From positions 5,222,491-5,286,490 of the forward strand of contig NC_049984.1 of NCBI RefSeq assembly GCF_000003815.2: a DNA stretch of 64,000 nucleotides, in the 5' to 3' direction. A model generated the notes under the pieces. It saw only the letters and a program-made list of their open reading frames with translations, was not told where the DNA came from and did no database searches. The position numbers and the translations under genes are program-made. Position 1 is the stretch's first letter; each line of letters begins with the position of its first letter. The stretch is from Branchiostoma floridae (lineage: Eukaryota; Chordata; Leptocardii; Amphioxiformes; Branchiostomatidae). Below are positions 11,601 through 23,900 of this stretch, piece after piece.

Positions 11601-14216
11601 AGTGAGTGAGAGTTAGGGAACGGGTTTTCTGCGCGTGGAGAATATGCGCGTGCGCGTGAAAAATCTGCGCGTGAAAAATGAAGTTCCTGAAATATGTCAG
11701 AAAATGTGCAGCAAGGAATTCTAAGGCAGAAAAATTTGAACCTATGATATAATTTCCTATCTGTTACCTGAATTTGGGATTTGAAAAAACCCTAATTTTT
11801 AGATCCCTTGGGAATAGGTTAATTTGCATATTTCGAACATTTCAAAATCACCTAAATTTGACAGAAATACATGGAAAAATTACTCATATGAGGTTTTATA
11901 TTGTAAAATGTAACAATTTGAGGCTTTTCTCCATTTCAGAAGCTTCATTTTCTCTTTTTTGAAGAAGACTGTTTCACGCGCAAATTTCAAACTTTTTTGC
12001 GCGTGAAAACTTAACATTTAAAAATCACTTTAAAATCACTCAGATCGAGATTTTGTACTCAATAATGCAACAATATGATACTTAATTCCATTTTGTGCCA
12101 TCTTGTTTGAGCTTTTAAGTATAAAACTGCAATAACTTTTTAATCCCTTGGGAATCAGCTAATTTGCATATTGTCACGCGCAGATTTTTCACGCGCAACT
12201 TTTCACGCGCAACTTTTTCACGCGCACAAAACCCCATCCCTAGATATGCAATGGTTAGGTGTGACAGATTGTTCAGTGTATTATAACCAGCTTCTGCTGA
12301 GTGTATTCAAAGCTGGTGTGTTACCAGTTAATATATGAAGATAGATACATGTACTATTTATCCGTGATAATAATGGATGCTACAATACTTCTTTGACATC
12401 TCTATGTTGTCAATGTTTGCAAGTGCCTATTTATGGATTCCGTATTCAGGCCAAGGAGGTTTAAATAGGACCTCCTTGTTCAGGCACTTCCACACATTGA
12501 CAACATAGAGACGCCAAACAAGTATTTTCTCTGCCATGGTGACTGGTTAGAAAAAAATGGTATGGCATACATAACGTTATATGGATGCAAGCAAAAAGAA
12601 CACAATTTCATACATTTGCAGGTTGGAGGAATGCAATGCACCTATAGTTATACTTTTATATGAAAAAGAAATAGAAAAGCAAAAAGAAACAGAAAAGCAA
12701 AAACCGAAACAAAATAATTTGAGCATGCCCGTTGCAAGACATGTTTGCAGACTTACGTATACCTTGCTACATGTTGGAATGCTCGAACCAGAACGTTGGT
12801 GAACTCTTTTGTGAACTCTGGTCCCTTCTTCTTACTGTTCTGTATGACATCGTTGGCCAGGTACATGAAGGTCAGCTTACGACCAGGTTTGGCTGCAATG
12901 GAAATGAGAATGGTTAAACTTAAAGAGTGGCCCAGAGGGATAATCAAAATGACCGTGGAAGTCCTGTCTAAGCGACATTCCTAATGGTAGTCTCTACCAG
13001 ACTCCGGATCGCTGGAAAAATCGTAGAAATTTAACAAATAGAGGAGTAAGCCGGCCAGGGAACAGCACGCGATCATCGTCCGTAGATCGCGAGCTGTTCC
13101 CTGGCCAGTTATATTCCTCTCTATTTGTTCCATTTCTACGATTTTCCAGCGATCCGGAGGCTGGTAGAGACTACCTAATGGAAGCTAGGTACTCATTGTC
13201 ACCTGAGTGAAGTGGGGAAATTTGATAAAAGAGCCTTTCCTAAGGGCACAGCATTGAATTGTATCATGAGACTTGAATCTAGGACATGGCTTTGAGCCTG
13301 GCACCCTACTGTTACTCTACATGATGTGATGCCTATTTATATTAGACTCCCTTGCAGTCTTCGGAAAGAGGCTGGGGGGGGGGGGGGTCCGTGATTTTCA
13401 ACGTTGGCTATGCTTGTCTTGTGCCAGGAAAGGGAGTTTGCCGAGGAAGGGAGTTTGCCGCGATAGCGAGTCTTTGCCCAGTCTATGCATGCGCACTGCT
13501 GTTAATCCCCATCAAGGGGGATGAGCAGTAGAAAAGAAGAAGAAGAACTATTTGCATTGGGAAAATGGGGTGCGGATTTTGAGTGAAATGGCTCATGATC
13601 AAGGCTTAAGTCCCTGAATCTAACCGTCATTTCGCTTTGCAAGAGACACTGCAAGACTTGCACATGTTTGGATGCAAACAGATCTTGCAAACATAACACA
13701 ACAAAGTCTTTGTTTACGTTTGCTGAATTGCTATTCATAAATTAAGTTCATACTATACTACTAGGACCTTACAACGACTTGTCACTGTCACAATGAATAT
13801 CGAACAAAAATGGAGAACAGTCACACCAGACAAGACCTTTATGCTGCTCTGATCATAACAGCTGTGAACTTCATAAAACATCACGAGACTAAAGACAAGA
13901 GGAACCCCCATGGCCCAACCACACCCCCATATGGAAACCTCACCAGCAGATTTAAAATGATTTTAGTCATACTTATGTTTCACGTTCTTTTGAAGTGTTA
14001 TCCACTTCCAACACATTTCTTTTTTCCCATCATTTCCTTGTTCAACAGAAGAGACAACACCTTACCTTTATGGAGCTCGTTCTGCCATGTTTGCACGATG
14101 AGTTTGTGGTGTTTTCTGTGGTGTATCAGCCACAGAGACAGAGTCTGGATGCTCTGCTGAGAGTTACTCAGCTCGGAAAGCTTTCTCTCCAAGGCACTCT
14201 CCGAAAACGACGTCAT
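8689..14216 (-). CDS. RPRD1: RPRD1 (p15RS/CREPT): CID-domain RNA polymerase II CTD binder
   Basis: Seven exons on the minus strand, in phase: 14216-14066, 12892-12763, 11269-11163, 10641-10520, 9998-9872, 9577-9399, 8838-8689 (stop TGA at 8691-8689); 966 nt, 321 aa, against 312 and 326 for human RPRD1A and RPRD1B. The start SFSESALERKLSELSNSQQS and LTFMYLANDVIQNSKKKGPE mark the CID domain (about residues 1-130), which in this family binds the phosphorylated polymerase II C-terminal repeat. Exon 4 has a basic VKKKKVEP followed by a glutamate run. Residues 171-321 (MLLAEYNGRLAAELEDR, then EYKTKLAKV) form the predicted coiled coil, and the end PLPSAGDLFS is RPRD1B-like, while HVASATDDD and SPQEPPE look more like RPRD1A. 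So it is probably the single pre-duplication gene. It regulates transcription, termination and Wnt/cell-cycle genes in vertebrates (known), acting in the nucleus. Divergent from the ataxin-1 gene. Confidence 0.95.
10060..10345 (+). mobile_element. tRNA-derived SINE, copy 1
   Basis: A degenerate tRNA-like head with a B-box-like ggtttgattcc at about 10104, followed by a body ending in agtggataacagcccac and aaaaaggctatg. The same tail occurs at 15390-15425. It lies in RPRD1 intron 4. Confidence 0.55.
11485..11610 (+). repeat. Tetranucleotide microsatellite (GTTA)n(GTGA)n
   Basis: About six gtta units pass into more than twenty gtga units in RPRD1 intron 2. It abuts the foldback element that starts at 11614. 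Confidence 0.95.
11614..12242. mobile_element. Foldback element with GCGCGTGAAAAA subterminal repeats
   Basis: Ends are inverted (tagggaacgggttttctgcg against the complement of the right end, tagggatggggttttgtgcg). About ten copies of gcgcgtg or cacgcgc sit near both ends, usually next to a run of A or T, with two more in the middle. No coding sequence. RPRD1 intron 2. Confidence 0.75.
12384..12526. mobile_element. Foldback element with a nested GGAGGT hairpin
   Basis: Outer arms of about 45 bp (aatacttctttgacatctct at the left; complement at the right) enclose a smaller inverted pair, caaggaggt..acctccttg, near 12453-12479. RPRD1 intron 2. Confidence 0.75.
12988..13173. mobile_element. hAT-type MITE, copy 1
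   Basis: 186-bp near-perfect inverted repeat with ends TAGTCTCTACCAGACTCCGG. It is flanked by an exact 8-bp target duplication, CCTAATGG (12980-12987 and 13174-13181), as hAT transposases leave. A second copy is at 35594-35788. RPRD1 intron 1. Confidence 0.9.
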
Positions 14217-14394
14217 TCTGCGTGGTTCACAACGACTTGGCTAAAATATTCCGACGAAATCGTGCAGCGGAACAAGTTTTGTCGTCCAACGCTTTGCTAC
14301 AATGCCATCTGGGGAGGGGGGCAAAATTATGTGACCCAGTTGTGAATACTGCGGGACAGAAATGAGCATCAGATTCGGCGCACGATTCGGTACT

Positions 14395-14429
14395 ACCAAG
14401 GAGCTTTTATCAGATAAAAGCTCCTTGGT
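14395..14429. repeat. Short perfect hairpin upstream of RPRD1
   Basis: A 17-bp arm accaaggagcttttatc, one base, then its exact complement. It lies 180 bp upstream of the RPRD1 start codon, so it falls in the promoter or 5' UTR. It may be a small foldback element. Confidence 0.8.
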
Positions 14430-15194
14430 ACTACTAAAATAAGTGTTAGAATTCCGGTTTCAACGATTACCTTTGGTTCTGCGCTAACTCTTAACAGTAG
14501 CCCAACTGAAAAAAATCTAAGGATAAATAAATGCATAGAAGAGCAACAAAAGCAAAAAAATTATCGCTGCAATTCAATACTGGGGCTAGACTAGGGTTAG
14601 ACTAGGGCTGTCTACCTGGGCTGTCTACATGGCCTGGCTATCACGTCAGGCTACTCAAATCCCCCCATTCATAGCCCCATCATATGGCACTCAGCTGATT
14701 GACAGGCATAGTAATTGCTAATCTCCAACCTGCCAGTGACCTGAGGCTGGCCTCTCCATGTACACCACTGGCTGGGCTCTTGGGGAATGTGTCTGGGAAC
14801 GCAAGTACCAGCACTGTGTGTAGCAATAATTATGGGGACGTGTCCCAGATCCTAATTTTGAAGCTGTTTAGTCTTGTATTTCAGGACTACATGTATTCCT
14901 AAAAGCTGTTAGTCAGGACTATTCCTAAAATGAAGTATTTGCAAAGGAACAATGAGTATGACTCCGATTTCAAATGTTATATAAAACCTAGTCTACAAGA
15001 TACTCCTTTATCATTCTATTTTGTAAAAAGATTTTATAACGGTAAGGTTTTCTTGTAATTCCGGCAATATGGCATTACTAGTATATGTACTAGATTGGTC
15101 TGAAAATTGCAAGCTAGTTATTACTTAGTTAGTATTTTGTTTGTTCATATATGCCCCTGAGGTGAAATCTTGCCTGGCCAATCTTCTCGGACTC

Positions 15195-15435
15195 CTACCT
15201 TGTTGTGTTGGGTAAATGTTTGACCTAGAAAACAGAGGTCCTGGGTTCATATCCTTTGACATGTCACAAAAGCTGTGCTGGTAATACTGAGGACTTTCCC
15301 CACTCCATCCAATTGTACAAGGGGGTTGGAGATATTATTGGCAGTGGAAGGAGAGGATTGGGCTCTGTCCTGGACACAAAAATTGTACAGTGGATAACAA
15401 TCCACAGCCTCTAAAAGGCTATGTGACTACCGACA
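15195..15435 (+). mobile_element. tRNA-derived SINE, copy 2
   Basis: B-box-like ctgggttcatatcc at about 15240, a weak A-box region before it, and a tail agtggataacaatccacagc followed by ctctaaaaggctatg, as in the copy at 10060-10345. Confidence 0.55.
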
Positions 15436-16083
15436 GGGTCCTCCCCAGAGGATGGAACAAGGGCGGCCCTCCATTATGTTCCTGGCCCAGCACCACTATA
15501 ACGTTACTACTTTTAAAATTTAGTGTGTTTCTTCCTATTTTCTTGGTTAGGTTTGCTACAATTCATGACAATTCACAGATTTTTGTGCCAAGCGGTGTCA
15601 CTTTTCCAATCAGCATTGGCTGCAAAAACTTGTGAATGGGCGATGATCAAAACAATAGTCGTTTCACTATTGCTAAAGGAATTGCTATTATTCTTGGAGA
15701 ACTTGACACCTTCTGTCATTGCAAAATGATCCCATTTTCATGAAAACACTTAAACAGTGTAAACGTGTTTACTTCACAATCTTTACACTTTACAGTGATC
15801 TCAACTTGTCAGAAAATAAGATTAGGTTTTCCAAAAAATAGTCATCTTACCGTCAGGTTATTTTTGCCAGTCTCTTCACTGTATACTAAAAAGTCTGGGG
15901 GGAAACCTGACCGAGATTGTATATGTCAATATGGCATACTAGTATAGAGAACAAGGAGGTACATGTAATTATACCCACCTTGGTCAGTACTTTAGCTTTA
16001 CAGTGATTTATGCTCGTCTTTCTTGTTGTACGAGCTGAGATTTTCTGTCCTAGAAGATAGATATTCAATAAAGTAACAAATTT

Positions 16084-16098
16084 CACACATACACACAT

Positions 16099-16151
<53 letters not shown>
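16084..16151 (+). repeat. (CA)n microsatellite
   Basis: Roughly 25 uninterrupted ac units preceded by a few imperfect ones, next to the right arm of the inverted pair. Confidence 0.98.
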
Positions 16152-16155
<4 letters not shown>

Positions 16156-16544
16156 GCTGGTACTTGTGTTCCTGCAAGGAATGCCTCCCAGACACATTCC
16201 CGAAGGGCCCAGCCAGTGGTGCACATGGACAGGCCAGCCTCAGGTCACTGGCAGGTTGGAGATTAGCAATTACTATGCCTGTCAATCAGTTGAGTGCCAT
16301 ATGATGGGGCTATGAATGGGGGGGATCTGAGTAGCCTGACGTGATAGCCAGGCCAGGTAGACAGCCCAGGTAGACAGCCCAGGTAGACAGCCCAGCTCTT
16401 TCATCGAACCCGGCTAACTACTTTAGCAGGCTCTAGCTTTAGACTCATGCTTATTATGTGCCCTTTTAATATGTTATATCAGGTATGATGATAAATTGTA
16501 CTCAGTTTCGTGCAGGCAGTTTAAAATAAACCATGCAACACTAC

Positions 16545-17115
16545 AATAACAAGACTGGCAATAAAAATGTATTATCGCCATGACGACGATTGAGGGTACA
16601 ACAATACAGCTCAAATTAGAAATAGACTGGAACTTCCCTGTCGCACTATCCCTGGCACAATATACTAGCCCACCTGTAACATAAACCTACAGCCAGCAGA
16701 AATGTACTATCCCCGGTACAGCACAATGGTCTGCCAGTGACATAAACCTACAGCTGAGCACTACAGAAGTATTTCCTGTCTGCCTGTGGCGTATGGCTTG
16801 AACAAGCTCTAGAAAAGAAAATGTATCCTTCAAAACATAACAAAACAACCAAGACAACGTGATCTATTGTGCAGAGTTCCCTGTCTAGTTTCAAAGGACA
16901 AATTCCTCCAGGGAGCAAGTGTGACCTACATTCCACCATTGCATACCAGAGATACATCTGGAACAGATTTGGGGGGGGGGGGTTGATCCGGAGGGCTTGC
17001 ATACCCAGCATACTGCATTCCTGTGGAAATGCCTGTGCAATTCCTAGAATTTTTGCAGACTGAATGCAAAATATACCACTTGACGACTCCCCTGAGGCGT
17101 CGTCAAAAAATGACA
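16545..17115 (-). repeat. Dispersed repeat, also at 58175-58930 in opposite orientation
   Basis: The segment from caagactggcaataaaaatg to gacgcctcaggg-type ends is the reverse complement of 58175-58930, apart from about 195 bp extra there. It includes a run of g at 16971-16982. No recognisable protein. Confidence 0.85.
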
Positions 17116-17900
17116 TACAACCAGGAAAAACTATAGTCCCTGTGAAGCCTGCTAGGGAGGCTAGCCTGTGGACTGAATGGAGGCTGAAATCCCTGGGGAA
17201 AGGTCCTAGTTACTAATCCATTAATCCCTTCACCCATTCATCATAGCAACTTGTGCCTTTGATGATCACTCTGCAGGGGGTGAACCAAAACTGCGTTAGG
17301 GGAGGCTAGGCAAACGGAGGTGTGCAATACACACCCAGCACTACCTTGAGTTGGATTAATTACTGCATCATCCCTTAGGCCAAAGCAAATTACATCACCC
17401 TCTTCATCACCTTCTTCCAAAAGCTTGTATCCATTTCGTACATGCTTTCTGAGACAAGAATTGTCAATGCATTTAAGATCATTTAATCAAGGAGGTTTAA
17501 CAAATAGACTTCATATGCTGAATGTCTGTCAAATTTGCAAAAGATGCAATGAGTGATTTTTTCCCAACAAGTGACTAAACAAAGTGATTTGAAAATTCAA
17601 TTGCATTTTATATTGCTTCATTTCATTTATTGTTATTTTGTTTTGATGATTTTATATCATTTCTTTTAATTCGATTTGAATTTTTTAGATTTTATTATTC
17701 TATCTTATCTATTTTACTTCATCTCATCTTATCTTTAACGTAATATATCTTATCAAATTTCATTTCTATCATTCATTTCATTTTATCTTATCTTTAAAAT
17801 ATTTCAACACCAATGTGACAAGGCCCCATAACTCCTGCAACCTGTACAAACTTCTCATCGGGTATAAGTCCGTCTGCCCTAGGAGACTTGAAATGAACCG
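17116..17900. other. Upstream region of the ataxin-1 gene
   Basis: No gene. 17580-17815 is a T-rich low-complexity stretch made of degenerate atctta and cattt words. The 5' UTR and promoter of the plus-strand gene starting at 17953 should lie in or near it, but no TATA box or other site could be fixed. Confidence 0.5.
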
Positions 17901-17952
17901 ATGAATGGCAAATGTAGTCCCAGGGCCCTGCATGACCTCTGACCCGTCAGCC

Positions 17953-20900
17953 ATGGAGCAGCAGCCCAGACTGCAGAGCCGCCTGACAGCTGGGCCGACC
18001 AGGACGGACGGTAAGGTCCCCACCTCTAAAACTCCAGCTGTGGGTCCCGTAGATGTAATATCGGGGTTTCTGAGCGTGTTCCAGCGTAAACTGAGTCCGA
18101 TGCATCGGTGTAACGTTACCCTAAATTGCGTCACGAATGTTAGCTGGGAGATCACAGCTTGTAGGTTACAACAACGTTAACGTAACAGTTCATTTGCATG
18201 TCTGCTTGCTGGCTAAACCAAGGGCTAAACACACGCAAATGTAATTTTTCAGCCTGCAAAACATCCGTTATTTGGAAAAAAACTGGAGATCTCCAAACAT
18301 AGCTCGAAACAGAATAGATTGCAAGGTTATTTGGATTGCTAAATTAGCTAAACGTAACACGTTAGATGCCCGGAAGAAGGGCTAAAAATCGAAAATCTTG
18401 AAGCTGTCACTACTGAACGCTGTTGGGTGACAAGCGGTCCACTACGCTACGTTGATCTAATGTTGCTTGAGGTCAGTGAGTGTGGGTGTTCGTGAATCAA
18501 TAACTAGGGGGAGGGTAGAGAAGACCAAGGAGGTCGAAAGGGCAAAGGGGAAGGAGGGAAGGAGGGACGGAAATGAAGGAGGAAAGGACTAAAGGAAGGT
18601 GAGAGAAGGGAGGGGTTACTAGTAACGGGACGACCAGAGGTCAAAGGTGCAAGTTCCATTTGACAACAGTAGCAACAGGAAAGTGCAACTGAAATTGATA
18701 TTCAGTGGAACCAATGCTAAGACAATGTGGTGAGCCTTCATTCTCTGTTTTATTGTTTTATAGCGCATTATATGGATGGTTTGATTTGATGTCTTGTAAA
18801 TCGTGTTCGGTGGGATTGCTCGTAAAACATAACGGCGCCCTGATATTTTTTGTAATTGATCGCATGGCTTTCTAATTTTGAATACAAGGTGTGTCCGAGG
18901 CTCTGATATGTTGACCTTTTGGGTCAACCTTCTCTAGGTCAACCTTATGTATGCATGCCCCTATACATGGGTCTACACGGGGGGTTGCGTATCACAAAAT
19001 ACGCAAAGTTATTGGTGCTCAAAACACATTACTTATGTTGTGGCAATATACAGTACGTTGTACTTGGGTAAACCTAGGTATGCCCCAAGTCCATAAGAAA
19101 AAATATATAAGGTTGCTGTTATGTGTTCGGCAATGCATAATAGCATAATAGATAATATACTCAAAGAATTTAGAGCAAGAATTAGACTAGTCAAAGTCCT
19201 CATCAATATACGATGGACGAACGGACTAGAATTACCGTAGCCTTATCATGTATTATGTAACATCAGAACAGCTAGCACTGTGGTATGGCCCCAATACAGT
19301 ACTGGTGTATATTTATCATCCTTGAAATAAGATCCCAATGGCAATACAATTGCGGTGAGCATTAAGAATTTTTGGGCAATTTGTTTATGTACAAGTTGAC
19401 CTACTGCATGACCCTCAAATTATATCGATGCTACCTTAGTCTCTTACTAGGGATTACGGTAGTTACCTACATTACAGTGGAGGTATTGTTTTCGGTCTGC
19501 ATGTTTGCTTTGTTTGCTTGTCTTCGTGTGTGTCCACTGTGTGCAGGATGTGAGGAGGAAATGGGGTACTGATGCAATGTAGGATACTGTCAGAATGTGA
19601 AGTCTGGTTGGGTTGGCTCCAATGTTATGGTGGTAGGCTGCTGACATGACTCATGGTATGGTGACATCATTGTGTCAGGTTGTGTGTAGGTGAATGGCAG
19701 AGTGTTTGGCTCAGATCCAAGAAGTCCAAGGTTCGAATCCTGTCATGTCATCAATCTTCTGCAGTTGGGACAGGCACTTTGCACGACTTTCCTCACTTCA
19801 CTCAGGTGTAAACGAGTACCTAGCTTCGGTTAGGGCCGTCGCTCAGGTAGGTCCCATGTTTGAGGAAAGCAACACCTCAGGGGTGAGTCAGGCACGTCAT
19901 AGAACCTGTGTCAAAGTCAAAGTCAAATAGAACCCTCTGCACTTATCGAAAAGAGTAGGGTTCCTTCCCAGTGTGAGTGGATCATGCATCATGATCGTGG
20001 GTACTAACAGAAGAAGAAAAGCGTTACCCACTTCAAGCTTGTTTATTGTAATAATCATCAGAGTACAAGGTCTCAAGTTCTGATGTCATGATGACTGATT
20101 TTGTCTAACCCTAATGATCAGAGGTTGCTATCACCCTACCTTTTATACAGGGGTTGATGTGCTGAATTTTACAAGCAGAAAATGCAGGCATTGCTTTATT
20201 GGGGCACGGCGAAAATTAGCCTGTGTTTACACAGTCTCTCGCTGGCTGCTGGCGGCAATTGTAAGGCCGGCCGCTAGCAGCGTGATTTTAGTCTGAGTTA
20301 GGTGAAAATCAACAGGTCACAGTTGAAACAGCCTTAGGTCCAGTATCATTCAGTACAGAGCACAGTTTGTGTGAAAGCGTACAACCAAAAAATAAAACCA
20401 CTGTGAATATTTTACAATTCACAGTAGATGTTTTTTTGACAGCTGGTTGACATTCTGCACAATTACATCAGAGGGCGCTATTTTCTCATTGTTACTCAGC
20501 AATTCCATGTCACAATTAGCCTCTACATTTAGCCTTTCTAGGACGTCATGGATAGTAGAACTGGGTAAAAATAGGGCAAATAATTGGCCAGGAGGTCACA
20601 TTGCGAAGGCCAAACTCCACTGGCAAATATTCTCGATATAGCCAGCATAGTTAGTCTGGTAGGGACTACTAGTATGTCTGTATCTGTAATTTCTGTATCT
20701 ATATAGCCGGTATAACTGCCGTTCGGCGTAGCACACCAGCTTCACAGGCACGCGGCGTGGCAGCAGCTGGTTATATTACACCGAACGACCCGTCACACCT
20801 AACTTTTGCACATCTATCTATCTGCAAGTGTTCTTTAAAACTACCCAGAGAAGATGCCCCTACTGTACTTGGTGATAACAAATTCCACTCTACGATGTCT

Positions 20901-23900
20901 GAATGGATCGATCACCATTATGACTCTGGCTCTGTGGAAAAATCAACTGAATAATTTAGGAATGTGCCATACCCTGTAAGTAACATGAAGTCTTAACTAT
21001 GATTCACTCATGATATTGGCAGGAATGTGGCATTATAGTTAGGCTCCGGCTGTTTTTTAACGTTTTTTTAGTCATTTTTATTGGGCTTCCTATTTTGTAT
21101 TTTATCTTGCTGTGTCAAAACCTAAGGCGTACTTCAAGAAAAATGACAAAAAAATAGAAAGCCCGATACATGTAAAATCGACTAAAAATAACGTTAAAAA
21201 AAAACAGCTGGAGCCTAACTTCTGCTTGGAGAGTAGCATTATAGATATGTCTGAGAATACCGAGGACTGAAACCACGCAGCACAATATGGCCGAACAAAC
21301 ACTTAACCCGTCCTTGAGCCAATTTAGAAGTTGTTCTAATTTAACCTTTTCCCTGCTGTGGGGTAATACGCCAGCCAAATCTCCGGATCTGTTTTGGTTC
21401 AGGAGAATCTGCAGGGAGGTTAAGCCTCAGGCTTGAACATATCAGACGTGACCAAACTATTTATAAAGCGTTGGATACCCAAACATCAGCAGATAAAAAT
21501 AATACATCAAAAGAAAGACTGTAAAGTAGGCCATAAGCTTGCTGGGACTCTCTCGTAAATATGTACTATATGTATGTCGTAATATGTCACTGCCATAGTA
21601 GCACATAAATACTAGTATATATCCAGCTTTATTTGTGTTGGTTACTAAATTGTCATTCATAACTTTTATTTGTATGTCCCAGAATAATTTCAATGTTCTG
21701 TTATTGGTTGCAAAGGGGCTTTGATAGACTCAGTTTCCTCAATTTTTCTCAACCTTTATTCATAAAATCAACACTGCAGCGTTATCCCTGAGCAGTACAT
21801 ACTATTGATCTTACAGAATTGAGTAAAGTCACATTCCATAATAACTAGACACAACTTATATGTAGGCAAGACATGAACAGTACATAAACAAAAAACACTT
21901 AAGCATCAGTTTTGTGGCATTAGTGTTGTTGTGGCCTTGGGATTTAACATTTTGGAACAAGTCCAATATAATACTGCTGACTGAGATGACTAATAGTATA
22001 TTTTGTATTTACAGTAGCTGATTCATTCATTTGTTACTGAGGAAAGGGTGCCTGACTTCAAACATTCGTTTTTGATTTATGGGTTTGACCTCACAGTGCA
22101 CCAGTGCTCTCAGGCTGTCAGAAAGTGATGAATGTGTTTTTATAAATGATTAACCGACACGTTGCCATTTGAGGAATCCCTGTCATGGATATGATAACTA
22201 TGACTTCATATGATGTTCATGAACTGTTGTCGCAGTTTGCAGGGATAAACAAGTCCACTAGCCCTATAGTCCCGGGCAAGTGAAAATGCCAATCGGGCAA
22301 GTGCATGTCCTTCCCCACTTGCCCGATCGGACAAGTTAGCTTTTCTCAATTGAGTAAGATTTTGATGTACTTGCTACTTTTCAAAGTCATGGCATCAAGC
22401 ATTGATTAACACAGAAAATAGAGCCAATAACAAAAATTCCATTGAAGGCCATGAATATACATAGAAAAGTGTCATTTAGATTTCGGGCAAGCGAAAAGTT
22501 GGTTCGGGCAAGTAAATTTTTTAAGTACTTGCCCGATAGGACAAGTCAACTTTAGAAAACTTGTCCAACCCTGGTTTGGAATAGAAGAAAAGTCTCAAGA
22601 CAAGACATGGTCATGACTCCTGACATCTCCAAGCAGAGGTAGAAAGGTAAAAAATTTAATGTTTTTCAGGCTCCTGGTTCCCCACTGGGCCTTGGTTGCC
22701 AGTGGATTATATATTACATAACTGTCTTTGATATAGTAGAAACAATTTTCGGAAATAACCAGAATATCTGCTTGGAGATTCTTGATCAGTACCAAACATG
22801 GTACTATTAGTAGTATTGTAGCATAGCTTTAATTTCTGTCAATTCCAATGTACTGGCCATGGGAAAATAGCATCTTATTGTTATGAAGTGATCAAACTTT
22901 AGTTGCAAAGTCCTGCCCAAAGGCTAATGGCAAGTATACATGCAGATATGAGAACGTAAATGGGTAAGGAATGTCTAGTCTATATTGTAAAGCTATCAGA
23001 TGTTTATTACTGTGCATTACTGTTATGTTACTTTGACAGCGACAGACCTTGACTGTTATGTGTACATGTGATTGTGCAAGTTAGCGGGCAATAAACTTGA
23101 ACTTTACCCTGACAGCGACTGACCTTGACTGCTACTGTGTGATTGTGCCCGTTGGCGAGCGATGCCCGCACTGCAGCATCAAATTTTGCTGTCGCCAGCC
23201 AAACGGGATGGTGATGGTCAGTTGTACGAGAGAGAGGGCAAAGGCGCGTATGTTGCATCCTGTGTGCATGGTCTCATCTAGATGTAATCATTCCCTACAA
23301 AATGCCCGTCAGTAGTAACAAACATTGAAGCTATAGTAAGATTTGCTGACGACCTGACGAGCGCAGCCTAGCATGGCTGGCCTCCCTGGTGGGGCTTCTG
23401 GTTTGTGTCACGTGAGGTCAGCCGTCGAGGTGCTAATTAACTAATGTGATCTATGCTCATATATTTCCTAAGATTCTTTTTCACTATAAGACAACTGAAT
23501 ATCTGGAAAATATATAGAACTGTCAAAGTTATGGCGCCCGTGTTATATTGGGGACAGATAATTTATGTCCCGCGGCTGTTTCGTGGTATGTTCGCGGCTT
23601 ATCACGTCCGCCTGTCTACATATGAAATTCTCGATTTCTTTCGTTAAGGCAATGTCTCGAGGCCAAAACGTCACAGAGAATTGAATCAAATTATTTCAAG
23701 ATTAGGTGTTTGTAATTGTTACAGTAGTATCTTTTAGTTAGTTTACTCTTATCGGACATTTACTTACTTTACAGTGCAGACACGTATAACCGTTACCAGT
23801 GTTACTAGCTAGTAGTAGAGTAGTCCACGTCTCAAAATAGCAAAGAAAATCCAAGTGCCACTGCTTAGCAGCCGACAAAGTTTGTATATGATTTCATGAC

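Larger units (their letters stand above)
14590..16400. repeat. Inverted pair of ~230-bp repeats
   Basis: 14590-14825 (tgtctacctgggctgtctac, then a core with attgacaggcatagtaattg) reappears as its reverse complement at 16150-16400. The two arms are 1.3 kb apart and could be the ends of one large foldback element or two separate insertions. The right arm ends in three tandem ggtagacagccca units. Confidence 0.7.

Noticed and set aside
13810-14345. Two 116-codon plus-strand frames around RPRD1 exon 1
   Set aside because: They lie opposite the exon that starts RPRD1 and have no recognisable content.
17905-17952. Upstream ATGs at 17905 and 17932 as the ataxin-1 start
   Set aside because: They are in frame and possible, but the ATG at 17953 has the better context (gccATGg); recorded as alternatives.
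19690-19760. A tRNA gene
   Set aside because: Good A and B boxes, but the ends do not form an acceptor stem and the sequence continues into a SINE body shared in style with two other copies.
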